Below are positions 1-5,879 of a DNA stretch of 10,383 bases, one piece after another (the first letter of the stretch is position 1; each line of letters opens with the position of its first letter). Where the stretch lies: the NCBI GenBank assembly GCA_016650435.1, contig JAENVT010000219.1, positions 1-10,383 of the forward strand, read 5' to 3'. The notes below the pieces were generated by a model. The model searched no databases, was not told the DNA's origin, and worked only from the letters and a program-made list of their open reading frames with translations. This DNA is from Ilumatobacteraceae bacterium. Its GTDB lineage: Bacteria; Actinomycetota; Acidimicrobiia; Acidimicrobiales; Ilumatobacteraceae. The position numbers were made by a program, and so were the translations under genes.

Positions 1-313
1 CACCGGCCGTCTTGCGGACAGTTGGATGCCGCAGTTCCCGCCAGGCGACCAGCTTGCGGGGGCATTGGAACGGCTGCGCGGATACGCCGCTGCGGCCGGC
101 CGCGATCCGAACGCGTTGGGAATCGAGTGCGGAATGCGCATCGCCGCCGCCGACGATCCGCAGAAGTGGATCGACACTGCGACGGCCTTTCGAAAGTTGG
201 GAGCCACGCATCTGCGTGTGTCCACCATGGGCGGTGGATATTCGACGCCAGGCGAACATCTCGCAGCATGGATCCAGTGGCACGACGCTGTCGCACCAAT
301 CGCCCGCAACTGA
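1..313 (+). CDS. LLM class flavin/F420-dependent oxidoreductase, C-terminal end (5' truncated by window)
   Basis: The reading frame is already open at base 2 and runs to TGA at 311-313, so only about 103 C-terminal residues are present. The visible start GRLADSWMPQ resembles the stretch before the C-terminus of luciferase-like monooxygenase (LLM) family enzymes, where GR(L/A)ADGW(M/I)P is common. It is followed by a helical segment ALERLRGYAAAAGRDP and a final barrel strand, ATHLRVSTMGGG, then EHLAAWIQWHD. This family reduces or oxidises substrates with FMN or coenzyme F420 in the cytoplasm; the substrate cannot be told here. The ATG at 26 lies inside the conserved part and is not a start. 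The next gene begins 13 bp downstream, which suggests cotranscription. The family call is by recognition only. Confidence 0.75.
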   Translation, partial: TGRLADSWMPQFPPGDQLAGALERLRGYAAAAGRDPNALGIECGMRIAAADDPQKWIDTATAFRKLGATHLRVSTMGGGYSTPGEHLAAWIQWHDAVAPIARN

Positions 314-326
314 GGAGAGCACATCG

Positions 327-1094
327 ATGACGACCGTGACTGTCGCCGACCAGGTCCAGCGGGTGTTGAAGCCCATCCAACAGTTCGTTCGCGGCTGGAT
401 GACAGGACCACTCGCCGATCGACTCGCAGTCGATCTCGGAATGCAATCCGGAGCCGACCTGTGGATCGTCGGCCGCGCCGGCGTACTGGGAGACGGCGAC
501 GCGGATGTCGCTGCAGCGGGCCTCGCCTTTCTCGCGCCTCAACGCGTTCGTGAGGCATGGGAATCGCTGCCGGATGGTCTCACCCACCGGCAAGTTGCCG
601 ACGCCTACGCCGCACTGTGCTGCAGGTGGGGATCGACTGAGCTGGCCAAGTTCGACAAAGCGCGCATGACGCGGCTCGATGAGCTGGGCCGGCGCATCGC
701 CGAAGCCGCTGATTCCTCGATCGGAACGCTGTTCGCCGGGTGGCGCGCTCAGCCGCAACCCGACGATGTCAACGGTCGCGTCGCGCTGACGATGCACGTG
801 CTGCGCGAAATGCGCGGCGGCGCACACATCATCGCCGTAAACGCGTGCGGGATCACCCCGCTCGACGCCGTGCTGGCCTCACCTGCGCCTGCACCGCGGA
901 GCGGACCCGTGTGGGCAGAGCATCTCGGTTGGACCGGTCCGTTCGGCGACCCGGACGCCAGTCGCGAAGCGCGAGCCGAAGCGGAGCGTGTGACATCGAG
1001 GATCGTCGCGCCCATCTACGGTTCGATCGGTGACTCCGCCCTCGAAGAATTCGCCGAACTGGTCGAGACCACACGCAACGCCATCGACATGTGA
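327..1094 (+). CDS. SCO6745-family protein (putative helix-turn-helix-like, function unknown)
   Basis: A 255-residue protein starting at ATG 327. GAGGAGAG at 312-319 sits 7 bases upstream and overlaps the stop of the preceding gene; an open frame extending back to 12 is only run-through over that gene. The pattern fits the actinobacterial SCO6745 family (usually about 250-290 residues). It has an N-terminal KPIQQFVRGWM helix (about 15-25), a middle with FLAPQRVREAWESLP (68-82), and the characteristic block HVLREMRGGAHIIAVNACGITPLDAVLA (157-184), then GWTGPFGDPD (201-210). The family has no established biochemical role; it is often found beside F420 or LLM oxidoreductases, as here. No signal peptide or membrane segment is visible. 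It converges on the STAS gene with only 19 bp between the stops and no hairpin. Confidence 0.7.
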   Translation: MTTVTVADQVQRVLKPIQQFVRGWMTGPLADRLAVDLGMQSGADLWIVGRAGVLGDGDADVAAAGLAFLAPQRVREAWESLPDGLTHRQVADAYAALCCRWGSTELAKFDKARMTRLDELGRRIAEAADSSIGTLFAGWRAQPQPDDVNGRVALTMHVLREMRGGAHIIAVNACGITPLDAVLASPAPAPRSGPVWAEHLGWTGPFGDPDASREARAEAERVTSRIVAPIYGSIGDSALEEFAELVETTRNAIDM

Positions 1095-1113
1095 CGTGGC
1101 GATATGTACGCAG

Positions 1114-1467
1114 TTAGCTGTCGGGCTCGAGCAGGGCGATCATGACGAGGAGCTCGGCCGGTTGCCCGGTCTGGTGGCTCAGCGTCAGCGAGCCGCCGCC
1201 GGCCTGCAGGATATGACGGGCGGCGACCAAACCGCCGTATCCGGAGCAATCCATGAACGTCATGTCGGCCATCTCGACCACGACGACCTTGCCACGACCC
1301 TCGAGACACGCCTGGCGTGCTGTGTTAGAAGTAGCGATATCGAGTTCACCACCGATCTCCACTACCCGGTGGCCGCGGCGCTTCCGCACGCGAAGTGTGA
1401 AAGATGAATCGTCCGAGTCACCGAATGACGTCGGTGTTGCTTCGATACGCATGTCCCTGGTGCGCAC
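1114..1467 (-). CDS. STAS-domain protein (anti-sigma factor antagonist family) with Cys at the phospho-acceptor position
   Basis: A 117-residue protein starting at GTG 1467-1465, chosen because GAGGAG at 1480-1475 lies 7 bases upstream. A later ATG at 1452 would need 22 bases of spacing. A single STAS domain covers residues about 22-115: FTLRVRKRRGHRVVEIGGELDIAT, then VVVVEMADMTFMDCSGYGGL (61-80), then GGSLTLSH. RsbV/SpoIIAA-type proteins carry D-S-S/T-G, where the first Ser is phosphorylated by the anti-sigma kinase. Here the motif is D73-C74-S75-G76, so that position is cysteine; a second cysteine is C54. It may be a non-phosphorylatable or redox-tuned antagonist, or use S75. It lies downstream of the GAF-ANTAR gene on the same strand with a 135-bp gap, so a separate promoter is possible. 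Confidence 0.85.
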   Translation of the reverse strand: MRTRDMRIEATPTSFGDSDDSSFTLRVRKRRGHRVVEIGGELDIATSNTARQACLEGRGKVVVVEMADMTFMDCSGYGGLVAARHILQAGGGSLTLSHQTGQPAELLVMIALLEPDS

Positions 1468-1474
1468 GTGGTGT

Positions 1475-1480
1475 CTCCTC
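1475..1480 (-). promoter_or_regulatory. Ribosome binding site GAGGAG setting the GTG start of the STAS gene
   Basis: GAGGAG on the minus strand, 7 bases before GTG 1467-1465. It partly overlaps a short palindrome (CTCAA-TGA-TTGAG, 1490-1478), which could fold over the 5' part of the site in the mRNA. The stem is short, so any effect on translation is speculative. Confidence 0.6.
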
Positions 1481-1516
1481 AATCATTGAGGGCGCAACCA
1501 AGGACCGGAGCAACGC

Positions 1517-1541
1517 GGCTGGAGCGAGATTTCGCTCCGCC
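1517..1541 (-). other. Stem-loop between the GAF-ANTAR and STAS genes
   Basis: Perfect 7-bp arms GGAGCGA (1521-1527) and TCGCTCC (1532-1538) around a GATT loop. They extend by three more pairs (GGC 1517-1519 with GCC 1539-1541) across one bulged T at 1520. It lies 62 bp past the GAF-ANTAR stop. No T-run follows on either strand, so it is not a classical intrinsic terminator. It could be a weak or factor-assisted terminator of the regulator gene, or a leader hairpin of the STAS mRNA. Confidence 0.4.
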
Positions 1542-1550
1542 AGGCACCGT

Positions 1551-1575
1551 ACACCCGGAATGATCGAGGCACAAC
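1551..1575 (-). promoter_or_regulatory. Weak candidate sigma-B/F-type promoter for the STAS gene
   Basis: On the minus strand GTTG (1575-1572), a 15-base spacer, then GGGTGT (1556-1551). This resembles GTTT-N16-GGGTAT with one mismatch in each box. A start near 1544 would put the 1517-1541 stem-loop at the 5' end of the transcript. It is much weaker than the matches at 5807 and 10040-10104. Confidence 0.25.
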
Positions 1576-1602
1576 TGGGCCATATGACCTAGCGCCAATG
1601 AT

Positions 1603-2388
1603 TCAGGCCTTCTTTGTGACCGGTGGAGGGGGCGGCGTGCGGCGCCTGTCCCAAACCGACTCGACGCTGATCCCGCCTGCCACCAGCGACTCGGCGACCT
1701 CGGTGAGGCCACGATTGTTGTTGCGAGCGTACGACCGCAATCGGGTGAACGCTTCGTCCATATCGACGTGGCCGCGCTCCGAGATCATTCCCTTGGCTTG
1801 CTCGATCGAGATGCGGCTGGTCAGCGCATGCTGGAGGTGTCCCTCGCGGATCGCTGCTTGGCGGCTGGCTTGATCCTGGACGATCGCGATGCTGGCGACG
1901 TCGGCAAGTGCCTGGGCGAGTGAGATCTCGGCGTCGGAGAGCCCGATGGGTTCTGACATGAACAAGTTGAGGCAACCCAAGGTCAGATCCTTGAGGCGAA
2001 GCGGTACAGCACACACCGAGGGAAGACCTGCACTCACACATTCGGCCGCGAACCGTGGCCACGGGGAGACCTCATCGAGGCTGGAGCTGCGCACGATGGC
2101 TCCGGTGATGTAGCAGTCGAGGCACGGACCTTCGTCGTTCTGGATCTGGAACAACTCGAGCAGACCGACCTGCTCGGTCGAGGCTCCGATGACCCTGAGC
2201 TGGCCATCGCTGTCGGCGAGCAGGATTCCGGCGGCAGCGGCCTCCAACAACTCGACGCTGCGCGAAGTCAGGAGAGTAAGGACCTCGATCACGTCGAAGT
2301 CGTCGACGAGCGTGTCGACGATTTCTACAAATGTGGTTGCGGTAAGGGCCTGCCTGTTCAAGGCGCGGCGTTCGGCGTCATCTACCAT
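1603..2388 (-). CDS. GAF and ANTAR domain-containing transcriptional (antitermination) regulator
   Basis: A 261-residue protein. ATG 2388 is preferred because AAAGGTG (2403-2397) lies 8 bases upstream; in-frame ATGs at 2415 and 2424 lack such a site. A GAF sensor domain covers about 20-172, including the family's NDEGPCLDCYITGAIV stretch (84-99) and LTLGCLNLF (135-143). An ANTAR RNA-binding domain covers about 183-238: LQHALTSRISIEQAKGMI, then DEAFTRLRSYARNNN and LTEVAESLV. ANTAR proteins bind paired hexaloop hairpins and prevent transcription termination; the GAF domain probably provides a ligand or protein signal. The tail ends in a proline run (TPPPPP). Length is usual for actinobacterial GAF-ANTAR proteins. 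The gene is divergent from the desaturase and upstream of the STAS gene. The target RNA is unknown, and no clear double ANTAR hairpin was found in this window. Confidence 0.9.
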   Translation of the reverse strand: MVDDAERRALNRQALTATTFVEIVDTLVDDFDVIEVLTLLTSRSVELLEAAAAGILLADSDGQLRVIGASTEQVGLLELFQIQNDEGPCLDCYITGAIVRSSSLDEVSPWPRFAAECVSAGLPSVCAVPLRLKDLTLGCLNLFMSEPIGLSDAEISLAQALADVASIAIVQDQASRQAAIREGHLQHALTSRISIEQAKGMISERGHVDMDEAFTRLRSYARNNNRGLTEVAESLVAGGISVESVWDRRRTPPPPPVTKKA

Positions 2389-2825
2389 CGGAGTTGCACC
2401 TTTCTCCTGGTTCATGTCTGTCATCGACGAGCCGCAGTCGTCTCGCGACAATATCCGCTGTCGCGAGTGCGGTGTGGGGACCTGTGGCAAAGGCCCGAGT
2501 CCGGCGGGCGCTGCAAATCGACGGTTCCACGTCCAATTGAGCCTGCCCGCGACTACAAATCAAGGTGTTACACAGACCGTGCCTCCCGCTCCTTGCACAT
2601 TGCGGACGGCATGGTCTGGACCGGATCAGGCGCTGCAAAGACGTATCTGCGCACGATACCAGGCACGCCGGCGAACGAACAGAGAGAAACCGCTTAAATC
2701 TGAGCCGTACGCAGCGGTCGAGCGACCTAGCCAAGGTATGGTCATTGTGTCGCTCGATCTCGGGTGGCATGCCTGCCCCAAACCTCGGCTGGTGATTATT
2801 CGACCAGCGTCGAAGGAGCGAGGGC
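2389..2825. other. Divergent intergenic region between GAF-ANTAR regulator and desaturase
   Basis: 437 bp with no credible gene; the small open frames lack ribosome sites and recognisable protein features. It holds the 5' ends of both flanking genes. Visible elements are the 8-bp inverted repeat at 2442-2467, a 5-bp palindrome GGTCG-AG-CGACC at 2716-2727, and the desaturase ribosome site AAGGAG (2813-2818). No convincing -35/-10 pair was found. GGTCA-N17-GGGTGG (2740-2767) upstream of the desaturase is a poor sigma-B-like match. Confidence 0.6.
2442..2467. repeat. Perfect 8-bp inverted repeat upstream of the GAF-ANTAR gene
   Basis: CTCGCGAC (2442-2449) and GTCGCGAG (2460-2467) are exact reverse complements separated by 10 AT-richer bases. 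The repeat lies 54-79 bp upstream of ATG 2388. The spacing (arm centres 18 bp apart) could suit a dimeric repressor, or the arms could form an RNA hairpin if the transcript starts further upstream. No regulator can be named. Confidence 0.5.
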
Positions 2826-3899
2826 ATGGAGACGATTGCGCCACGTCCTGATCGATTAAGCCGCGATCAAATGTCATTGACCGAAGCGGTTCGTCCGTCC
2901 CTGAGAGAGCTCGTCGTAGCACGGCGGCACCTGCATCTGAAAGCGGTCGTGATCGCCGCGATGGCGGTTTCCAGCTATTGGTACCTCGTCGCCACCAACT
3001 CCTCGGTGATCGGCAAGCTCATGGCGACGGTCGTGCTCGTCATCGCCTTGACCGCGGCGGCTACCTGCGTCTTTCACGACGCCAACCACGCCTCGTTCAG
3101 CACCTCGCGTCTCGTCAATCGTCTGGCCGGCTTCACCGGCGATCTCCTGGGCGCGAGCTCGTGGATCTGGAGGTTCAAGCACAACAACTTGCACCACGGC
3201 AACACCAACATGGTGGGGTTCGATGCAGACATCGACCAGGCGCCGTTCGCCCGCCTCGCGCCGGACCAGCCGTGGCGGCCGTGGCATCGCTACCAGCACC
3301 TCTACATATGGGTGCTGTACGGATTTCTGACGCTGCAGTGGTTCTTGATCTCCGATTTCGTCGACCTGAAGAACCATGGCATCGGTCACCAGCGTTTTGC
3401 CCGGCAGCCGCGGCGGCGCGATGTCGGCATGATCGCCTTCGGCAAAATACTGCATGCCGGGTGGGCGATCGCCCTGCCACTGGTGTACCACCGGTGGTGG
3501 GTCGTGCTGACGTTCTACCTGGCCATCTCGTGGACTGTTGGCCTTCTGCTAGCGACGATGTTCCAACTGGCCCATTGTGCAGAACCTGCTGCCTTTCCAG
3601 CAGCGGACACCCCGCGCCGCGGCCAAGACTTCATTGCCCACCAACTGCGAACCACGGTAGACGTGCATTGCCGCACCAAGCTCGGCGCCGGAGCGTTGCA
3701 CTGGCTGATGGGCGGTCTCGACTTCCAGGTCGAGCATCACCTCGCTCCCCGCCTGCCGCACACCGTCTACCCGCTCGTTGCCAGACGCCTGAAGCGGGCG
3801 TGCAACGCGTGCGAGCTCACGATCTACAGCCACGCCACACCATGGCGGGCAATCAGGTCGCACGTCAGGTGGCTGAAAGCAATGGGCACACGCCCGTGA
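2826..3899 (+). CDS. Membrane fatty-acid desaturase (acyl-CoA/acyl-lipid, front-end type histidine boxes)
   Basis: A 357-residue integral membrane di-iron enzyme that inserts a double bond into acyl chains. ATG 2826 follows AAGGAG (2813-2818) by 7 bases. The three histidine boxes are HDANH (84-88), HNNLHH (119-124) and QVEHH (301-305). A Gln at the start of the third box is typical of the COG3239 desaturases that include linoleoyl-CoA/delta-6-like enzymes. Hydrophobic segments lie near 40-56, 62-82, 160-178, 209-222 and 225-248. No cytochrome b5 or ferredoxin domain is fused, so it needs an outside electron donor. Position and chain specificity cannot be read from sequence. The gene stands alone, divergent from the GAF-ANTAR gene, and ends at a strong hairpin. 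A membrane-lipid role next to a stress sigma module is suggestive, but no clear sigma-B promoter precedes it. Confidence 0.9.
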   Translation: METIAPRPDRLSRDQMSLTEAVRPSLRELVVARRHLHLKAVVIAAMAVSSYWYLVATNSSVIGKLMATVVLVIALTAAATCVFHDANHASFSTSRLVNRLAGFTGDLLGASSWIWRFKHNNLHHGNTNMVGFDADIDQAPFARLAPDQPWRPWHRYQHLYIWVLYGFLTLQWFLISDFVDLKNHGIGHQRFARQPRRRDVGMIAFGKILHAGWAIALPLVYHRWWVVLTFYLAISWTVGLLLATMFQLAHCAEPAAFPAADTPRRGQDFIAHQLRTTVDVHCRTKLGAGALHWLMGGLDFQVEHHLAPRLPHTVYPLVARRLKRACNACELTIYSHATPWRAIRSHVRWLKAMGTRP

Positions 3900-3905
3900 A
3901 ACGCA

Positions 3906-3944
3906 AACATGCCCGGCCCGGAGACGGATCGGGCTGGGCATGTT
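3906..3944 (+). terminator. Strong hairpin terminator of the desaturase gene
   Basis: Starts 6 bases after the desaturase stop. A 15-bp stem (3906-3920 with 3930-3944) contains one G-T pair, begins AACATGCCC and closes on a 9-base loop. Only TT ends the second arm and no T-run follows, so it would be a U-tract-poor terminator of the kind common in actinobacteria. Confidence 0.75.
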
Positions 3945-4005
3945 CGGATCGCTGATGGGGTTTCAGCGCTCGCTGGGACTAGCGAGATCTATTGCAAGAG
4001 ATCGA

Positions 4006-4052
4006 GGTCATGACGATGGCCTCGGCGTGAAGCCATGGCCATCGTCGTGACC
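4006..4052. repeat. Long inverted repeat / stem-loop
   Basis: Sixteen pairs (4006-4021 with 4037-4052), all Watson-Crick except one T-G (4011/4047). After a two-base internal mismatch, GGC/GCC (4024-4026 with 4032-4034) pairs again around a GTGAA loop. It lies 62 bp beyond the desaturase terminator and 285 bp before the sigma operon. No T-run follows on either strand. It could be a second terminator, a small-RNA end, a regulatory leader structure or a dispersed palindromic repeat. Confidence 0.6.
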
Positions 4053-4053
4053 C

Positions 4054-4081
4054 GGTGCCTGTCGCCGTTGGGGACGGGTAA
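4054..4081 (+). promoter_or_regulatory. Weak candidate sigma-B/F-type promoter of the sigma operon
   Basis: GGTGC (4054-4058), a 17-base spacer and GGGTAA (4076-4081). The -10 is one base from GGGTAY; the -35 matches GGTTT at three of five bases, though it fits a looser G-N-N-T-N15-GGGTA pattern (GCCT 4057-4060). Autoregulation is usual for sigma-B/F operons, which raises the prior. The leader would be about 250 bases, which is long. Confidence 0.3.
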
Positions 4082-4325
4082 CGACGAGACAGGATCGTTT
4101 GGACTCGGCGAGTCGCGAGAAGTGCTCATCGCACTGCCCGTCTTCGCCTGGCCCTCCGTTGTGGAAATCAGTGTGTGGCCGTCTAATACCGCAATCGGTA
4201 GTGGACTAAACATCGCCCGTAGAAAAATTCCGGAGTCATGTTTCACCAGCTGAACTGCGATGTCGGCCGCGCCACGTAGCGTGTCTCCGAACACACCCCA
4301 ATCACGCTGCAAAAATTCTGCCAAC

Positions 4326-4331
4326 AGGAGG
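4326..4331 (+). promoter_or_regulatory. Ribosome binding site AGGAGG setting a TTG start
   Basis: A perfect AGGAGG with five bases to TTG 4337. The in-frame ATG at 4346 would be 14 bases away, so TTG is the better start. Confidence 0.65.
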
Positions 4332-4336
4332 ACCCC

Positions 4337-4663
4337 TTGACTGAGATGGGAAACCAGGATTCGCTCACCGTCGACAATGGCCCAGAAGGTGTGATCGTCG
4401 TGCATGGCGATATCGACGTCGCCGGAGGTCCGATTCTCGAGGCCGCGATTCTCGATCGCGAGGGCGACGGGGCTGTCGTGATCGATCTCGCCGACGTCTT
4501 CTTCATCGACTCGTCGGGTTTGCGAAGCCTGCTCGGCGCCAGCCGCCGCGCTCGAACTCGTGGCGCCCACGTTGTTCTTCGCCATGTTGGTTCGGAGGTA
4601 CTTCGGCTTCTCGAGATCACCGGCACGACCGAGCACTTCTCCATCGAGCCAAGTCGTGGTTGA
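4337..4663 (+). CDS. STAS-domain anti-sigma factor antagonist (RsbV/SpoIIAA-like)
   Basis: A 108-residue protein, start TTG 4337 behind a perfect AGGAGG. One STAS domain fills the chain: VIVVHGDIDVAGGPILEAAI (19-38), AVVIDLADVFFIDSSGLRSL (46-65), then VGSEVLRLLEITGTTEHF (84-101). The motif D58-S59-S60-G61 is canonical, so S59 should be the residue phosphorylated by an RsbW-type kinase and dephosphorylated by a SpoIIE-type phosphatase. In the unphosphorylated state it would bind the anti-sigma factor and release the sigma factor. It is the first gene of a three-gene operon; its stop overlaps the next start by 8 bases. It is the natural antagonist for the downstream pair. A gene symbol is withheld because names vary (rsbV, rsfA, rsfB). 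Confidence 0.92.
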   Translation: MTEMGNQDSLTVDNGPEGVIVVHGDIDVAGGPILEAAILDREGDGAVVIDLADVFFIDSSGLRSLLGASRRARTRGAHVVLRHVGSEVLRLLEITGTTEHFSIEPSRG

Positions 4664-5045
4664 GCCAACAGTTGTCGGTCCGGTCACTCTTCGGTTGCCG
4701 CCCGATCCGGCGCTATCTCGTGTTCTTCGTTTGGCTGCCAGCGGGATCGCCGGCATGGCCGGCTTCACCGTCGATCAGATCGACGACATCAAGATCGCCG
4801 TCAGCGAGGTGCTGCTGGCGCTCATCGAGCACGGCGGCGGTCACGCGATCGAGGTCGAGTTCGCCATCGAGCAACGCTCATTCACCGTGCGCGGGCATAC
4901 CGCCGTCACGTCGTTCGACGCCGAGCACCCCGATCTGTTGTTGTGCCGCACGGTGCTGGCCGGGGTCTGCACCGCTCACGGCATCGAATTGGTCGACCAT
5001 CGAGCCCACATCTGGGCGGCAGTGGCTTACGCCTCGATCACGTGA
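4656..5045 (+). CDS. RsbW-like anti-sigma factor (HATPase fold) with degenerate ATP site
   Basis: A 129-residue protein. The best start is GTG 4656, inside the end of the STAS gene (8-base overlap, so translational coupling); no strong ribosome site precedes it. Fold order matches GHKL anti-sigma factors: strand VTLRLPPDP (10-18), helix ALSRVLRLAASGIAGMAG, then VDQIDDIKIAVSEVLLALIEHGGG (39-62) and IEVEFAIEQRSFTVRG. In RsbW/SpoIIAB the N-box is E-x-x-x-N; here it is E51-V-L-L-A55, lacking the Mg-binding Asn. The D-x-G-x-G loop is also absent, replaced around HTAVTSFDAEHPDLLL. From memory, the mycobacterial SigF anti-sigma UsfX has a similarly altered N-box. It should therefore bind the sigma factor encoded just downstream, but kinase activity on the STAS partner is doubtful. 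Cys at 97 and 105. Confidence 0.85.
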   Translation: MVEPTVVGPVTLRLPPDPALSRVLRLAASGIAGMAGFTVDQIDDIKIAVSEVLLALIEHGGGHAIEVEFAIEQRSFTVRGHTAVTSFDAEHPDLLLCRTVLAGVCTAHGIELVDHRAHIWAAVAYASIT

Positions 5046-5791
5046 ACGCGCTTTCCAGCCAATCGGAAAGTGACGATCGCTGGCTGCGTGAATCGTTCGA
5101 GCAGTACTCGACCTACCGCGACAAAAACCTTCGCGACGAGATCGCCGAGCACACCTCGTGGCTTGCGACCCGTGGGGCCCGGCGGTTTGCCGATTGCGGC
5201 GAGCCGTTCGACGATCTCGTGCAAGTGGCGCGCATTGGCTTGCTGAATGCCATCGACAGGTTCGACCCATCGCACGGCGTTCCGTTCGGCGCCTACGCAA
5301 CCCCGACCATCATGGGCGAACTGCGTCGCTACTTCCGTGATCACACCTGGGGCGTCCACGTCTCGCGCCGCGCCAAGGATCTTCGCCCTGGCGTCAACGC
5401 CGCTATCGAAGCGCTGCAGAAGGAATTGCAGCGATCGCCACGAATTTCGGAGATAGCCGAGCGGATGAAGATCCCCGAGGAGGCTGTGATCGAGGCGCTG
5501 GAGGCGAACAACGCCTACCGCGCCCACACACTCGATCAGACCGGCAGGAACACGCCTTCGGTCGACTCTAATCTCGACGCAATTCTGAATCGTGAGGTCA
5601 TTGCCGGGCTGCTCGACCGGCTTCGTCCCCGACAACGTCAGATCATCTACTTGAGGTTTTTCGAGGAGCTCAGCCAAGCCCAGATCGCCGACAAGATCGG
5701 CACGAGCCAAGTTCACGTCGGTCGGTTGATCGCGTCGAGCCTTGTGCAGCTGCGCGACCTCCTCCAGGAAGACCAGCCTGGATCAGCCTGA
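5042..5791 (+). CDS. sigF: RNA polymerase sigma factor, sigma-B/F/G subfamily
   Basis: A 249-residue sigma-70 family protein. Start GTG 5042 overlaps the anti-sigma stop as GTGA, the usual coupled arrangement of RsbW-sigma pairs. An upstream in-frame extension only runs over the anti-sigma gene. Region 2: FDDLVQVARIGLLNAIDRFD (57-76), then GVPFGAYATPTIMGELRRYFRD (79-100) and the -10-recognising WGVHVSRR (103-110). Region 3: AIEALQKELQRSPRISEIAERM (121-142). Region 4: LLDRLRPRQRQIIYLRFFEELSQAQIADKIGTSQVHVGRLIASSLVQLRDLL (190-241), an HTH that reads the -35. Region 1 is absent, as expected for this stress/sporulation group. The partner-switching operon and GGTTT-N16/17-GGGTAY promoters nearby agree with the mycobacterial SigF/Streptomyces SigB class. 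The symbol sigF is chosen by similarity; sigB would be equally fair. Confidence 0.93.
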   Translation: MNALSSQSESDDRWLRESFEQYSTYRDKNLRDEIAEHTSWLATRGARRFADCGEPFDDLVQVARIGLLNAIDRFDPSHGVPFGAYATPTIMGELRRYFRDHTWGVHVSRRAKDLRPGVNAAIEALQKELQRSPRISEIAERMKIPEEAVIEALEANNAYRAHTLDQTGRNTPSVDSNLDAILNREVIAGLLDRLRPRQRQIIYLRFFEELSQAQIADKIGTSQVHVGRLIASSLVQLRDLLQEDQPGSA

Positions 5792-5806
5792 GGCCAACCG
5801 GGCCGA

Positions 5807-5832
5807 GTTTGAGCAATCAACCGCCTGGGTAC
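5807..5832 (+). promoter_or_regulatory. Sigma-B/F-type promoter upstream of the BON-like gene
   Basis: GTTT (5807-5810), a 16-base spacer (5811-5826) and GGGTAC (5827-5832), in the 88-bp gap after the sigma-factor gene. A start near 5839 would give a leader of about 41 bases to ATG 5880. Both boxes match the SigF consensus exactly except the first G of GGTTT (A here). Confidence 0.7.
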
Positions 5833-5879
5833 AAGGGAACGGTCGCTGACGTGCAGTGGCGCACACCAAGGAGCCCTCC

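Larger units (their letters stand above)
3945..4336. other. Structured non-coding region upstream of the sigma operon
   Basis: About 390 bp with no convincing gene. Besides the 4006-4052 stem-loop it holds CTCGCT/AGCGAG (3969-3974 and 3981-3986, 6-base loop), GACTC-GGC-GAGTC (4102-4114), a weak sigma-B-like -10 at 4076, and the operon's ribosome site at 4326-4331. A 72-codon open frame from ATG 4035 begins inside the large hairpin, has no clear ribosome site and resembles no family I know. The stretch is probably a long leader/promoter region, or may encode a small RNA. Confidence 0.5.

Noticed and set aside
12..326. N-terminal extension of the SCO6745-like protein
   Set aside because: It is out-of-frame reading of the LLM oxidoreductase end; ATG 327 has the proper ribosome site.
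2740..2767. GGTCA-N17-GGGTGG before the desaturase as a sigma-B promoter
   Set aside because: Two mismatches in the -35 and a G at the conserved A of the -10 make it no better than chance in this base composition.
2978..3955. 325-codon plus-strand frame overlapping the desaturase
   Set aside because: Out-of-frame shadow rich in Arg, Pro and Ala; the overlapping frame has all three histidine boxes.
4035..4253. 72-codon open frame in the gap before the sigma operon
   Set aside because: It starts inside a strong stem-loop, has no clear ribosome site, loses GC-rich third positions in its second half and resembles no known family.
3989..4768. 259-codon minus-strand open frame opposite the STAS gene
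   Set aside because: It is antisense to the STAS gene and part of the anti-sigma gene and crosses the palindromic gap; the product looks low-complexity with no domain.
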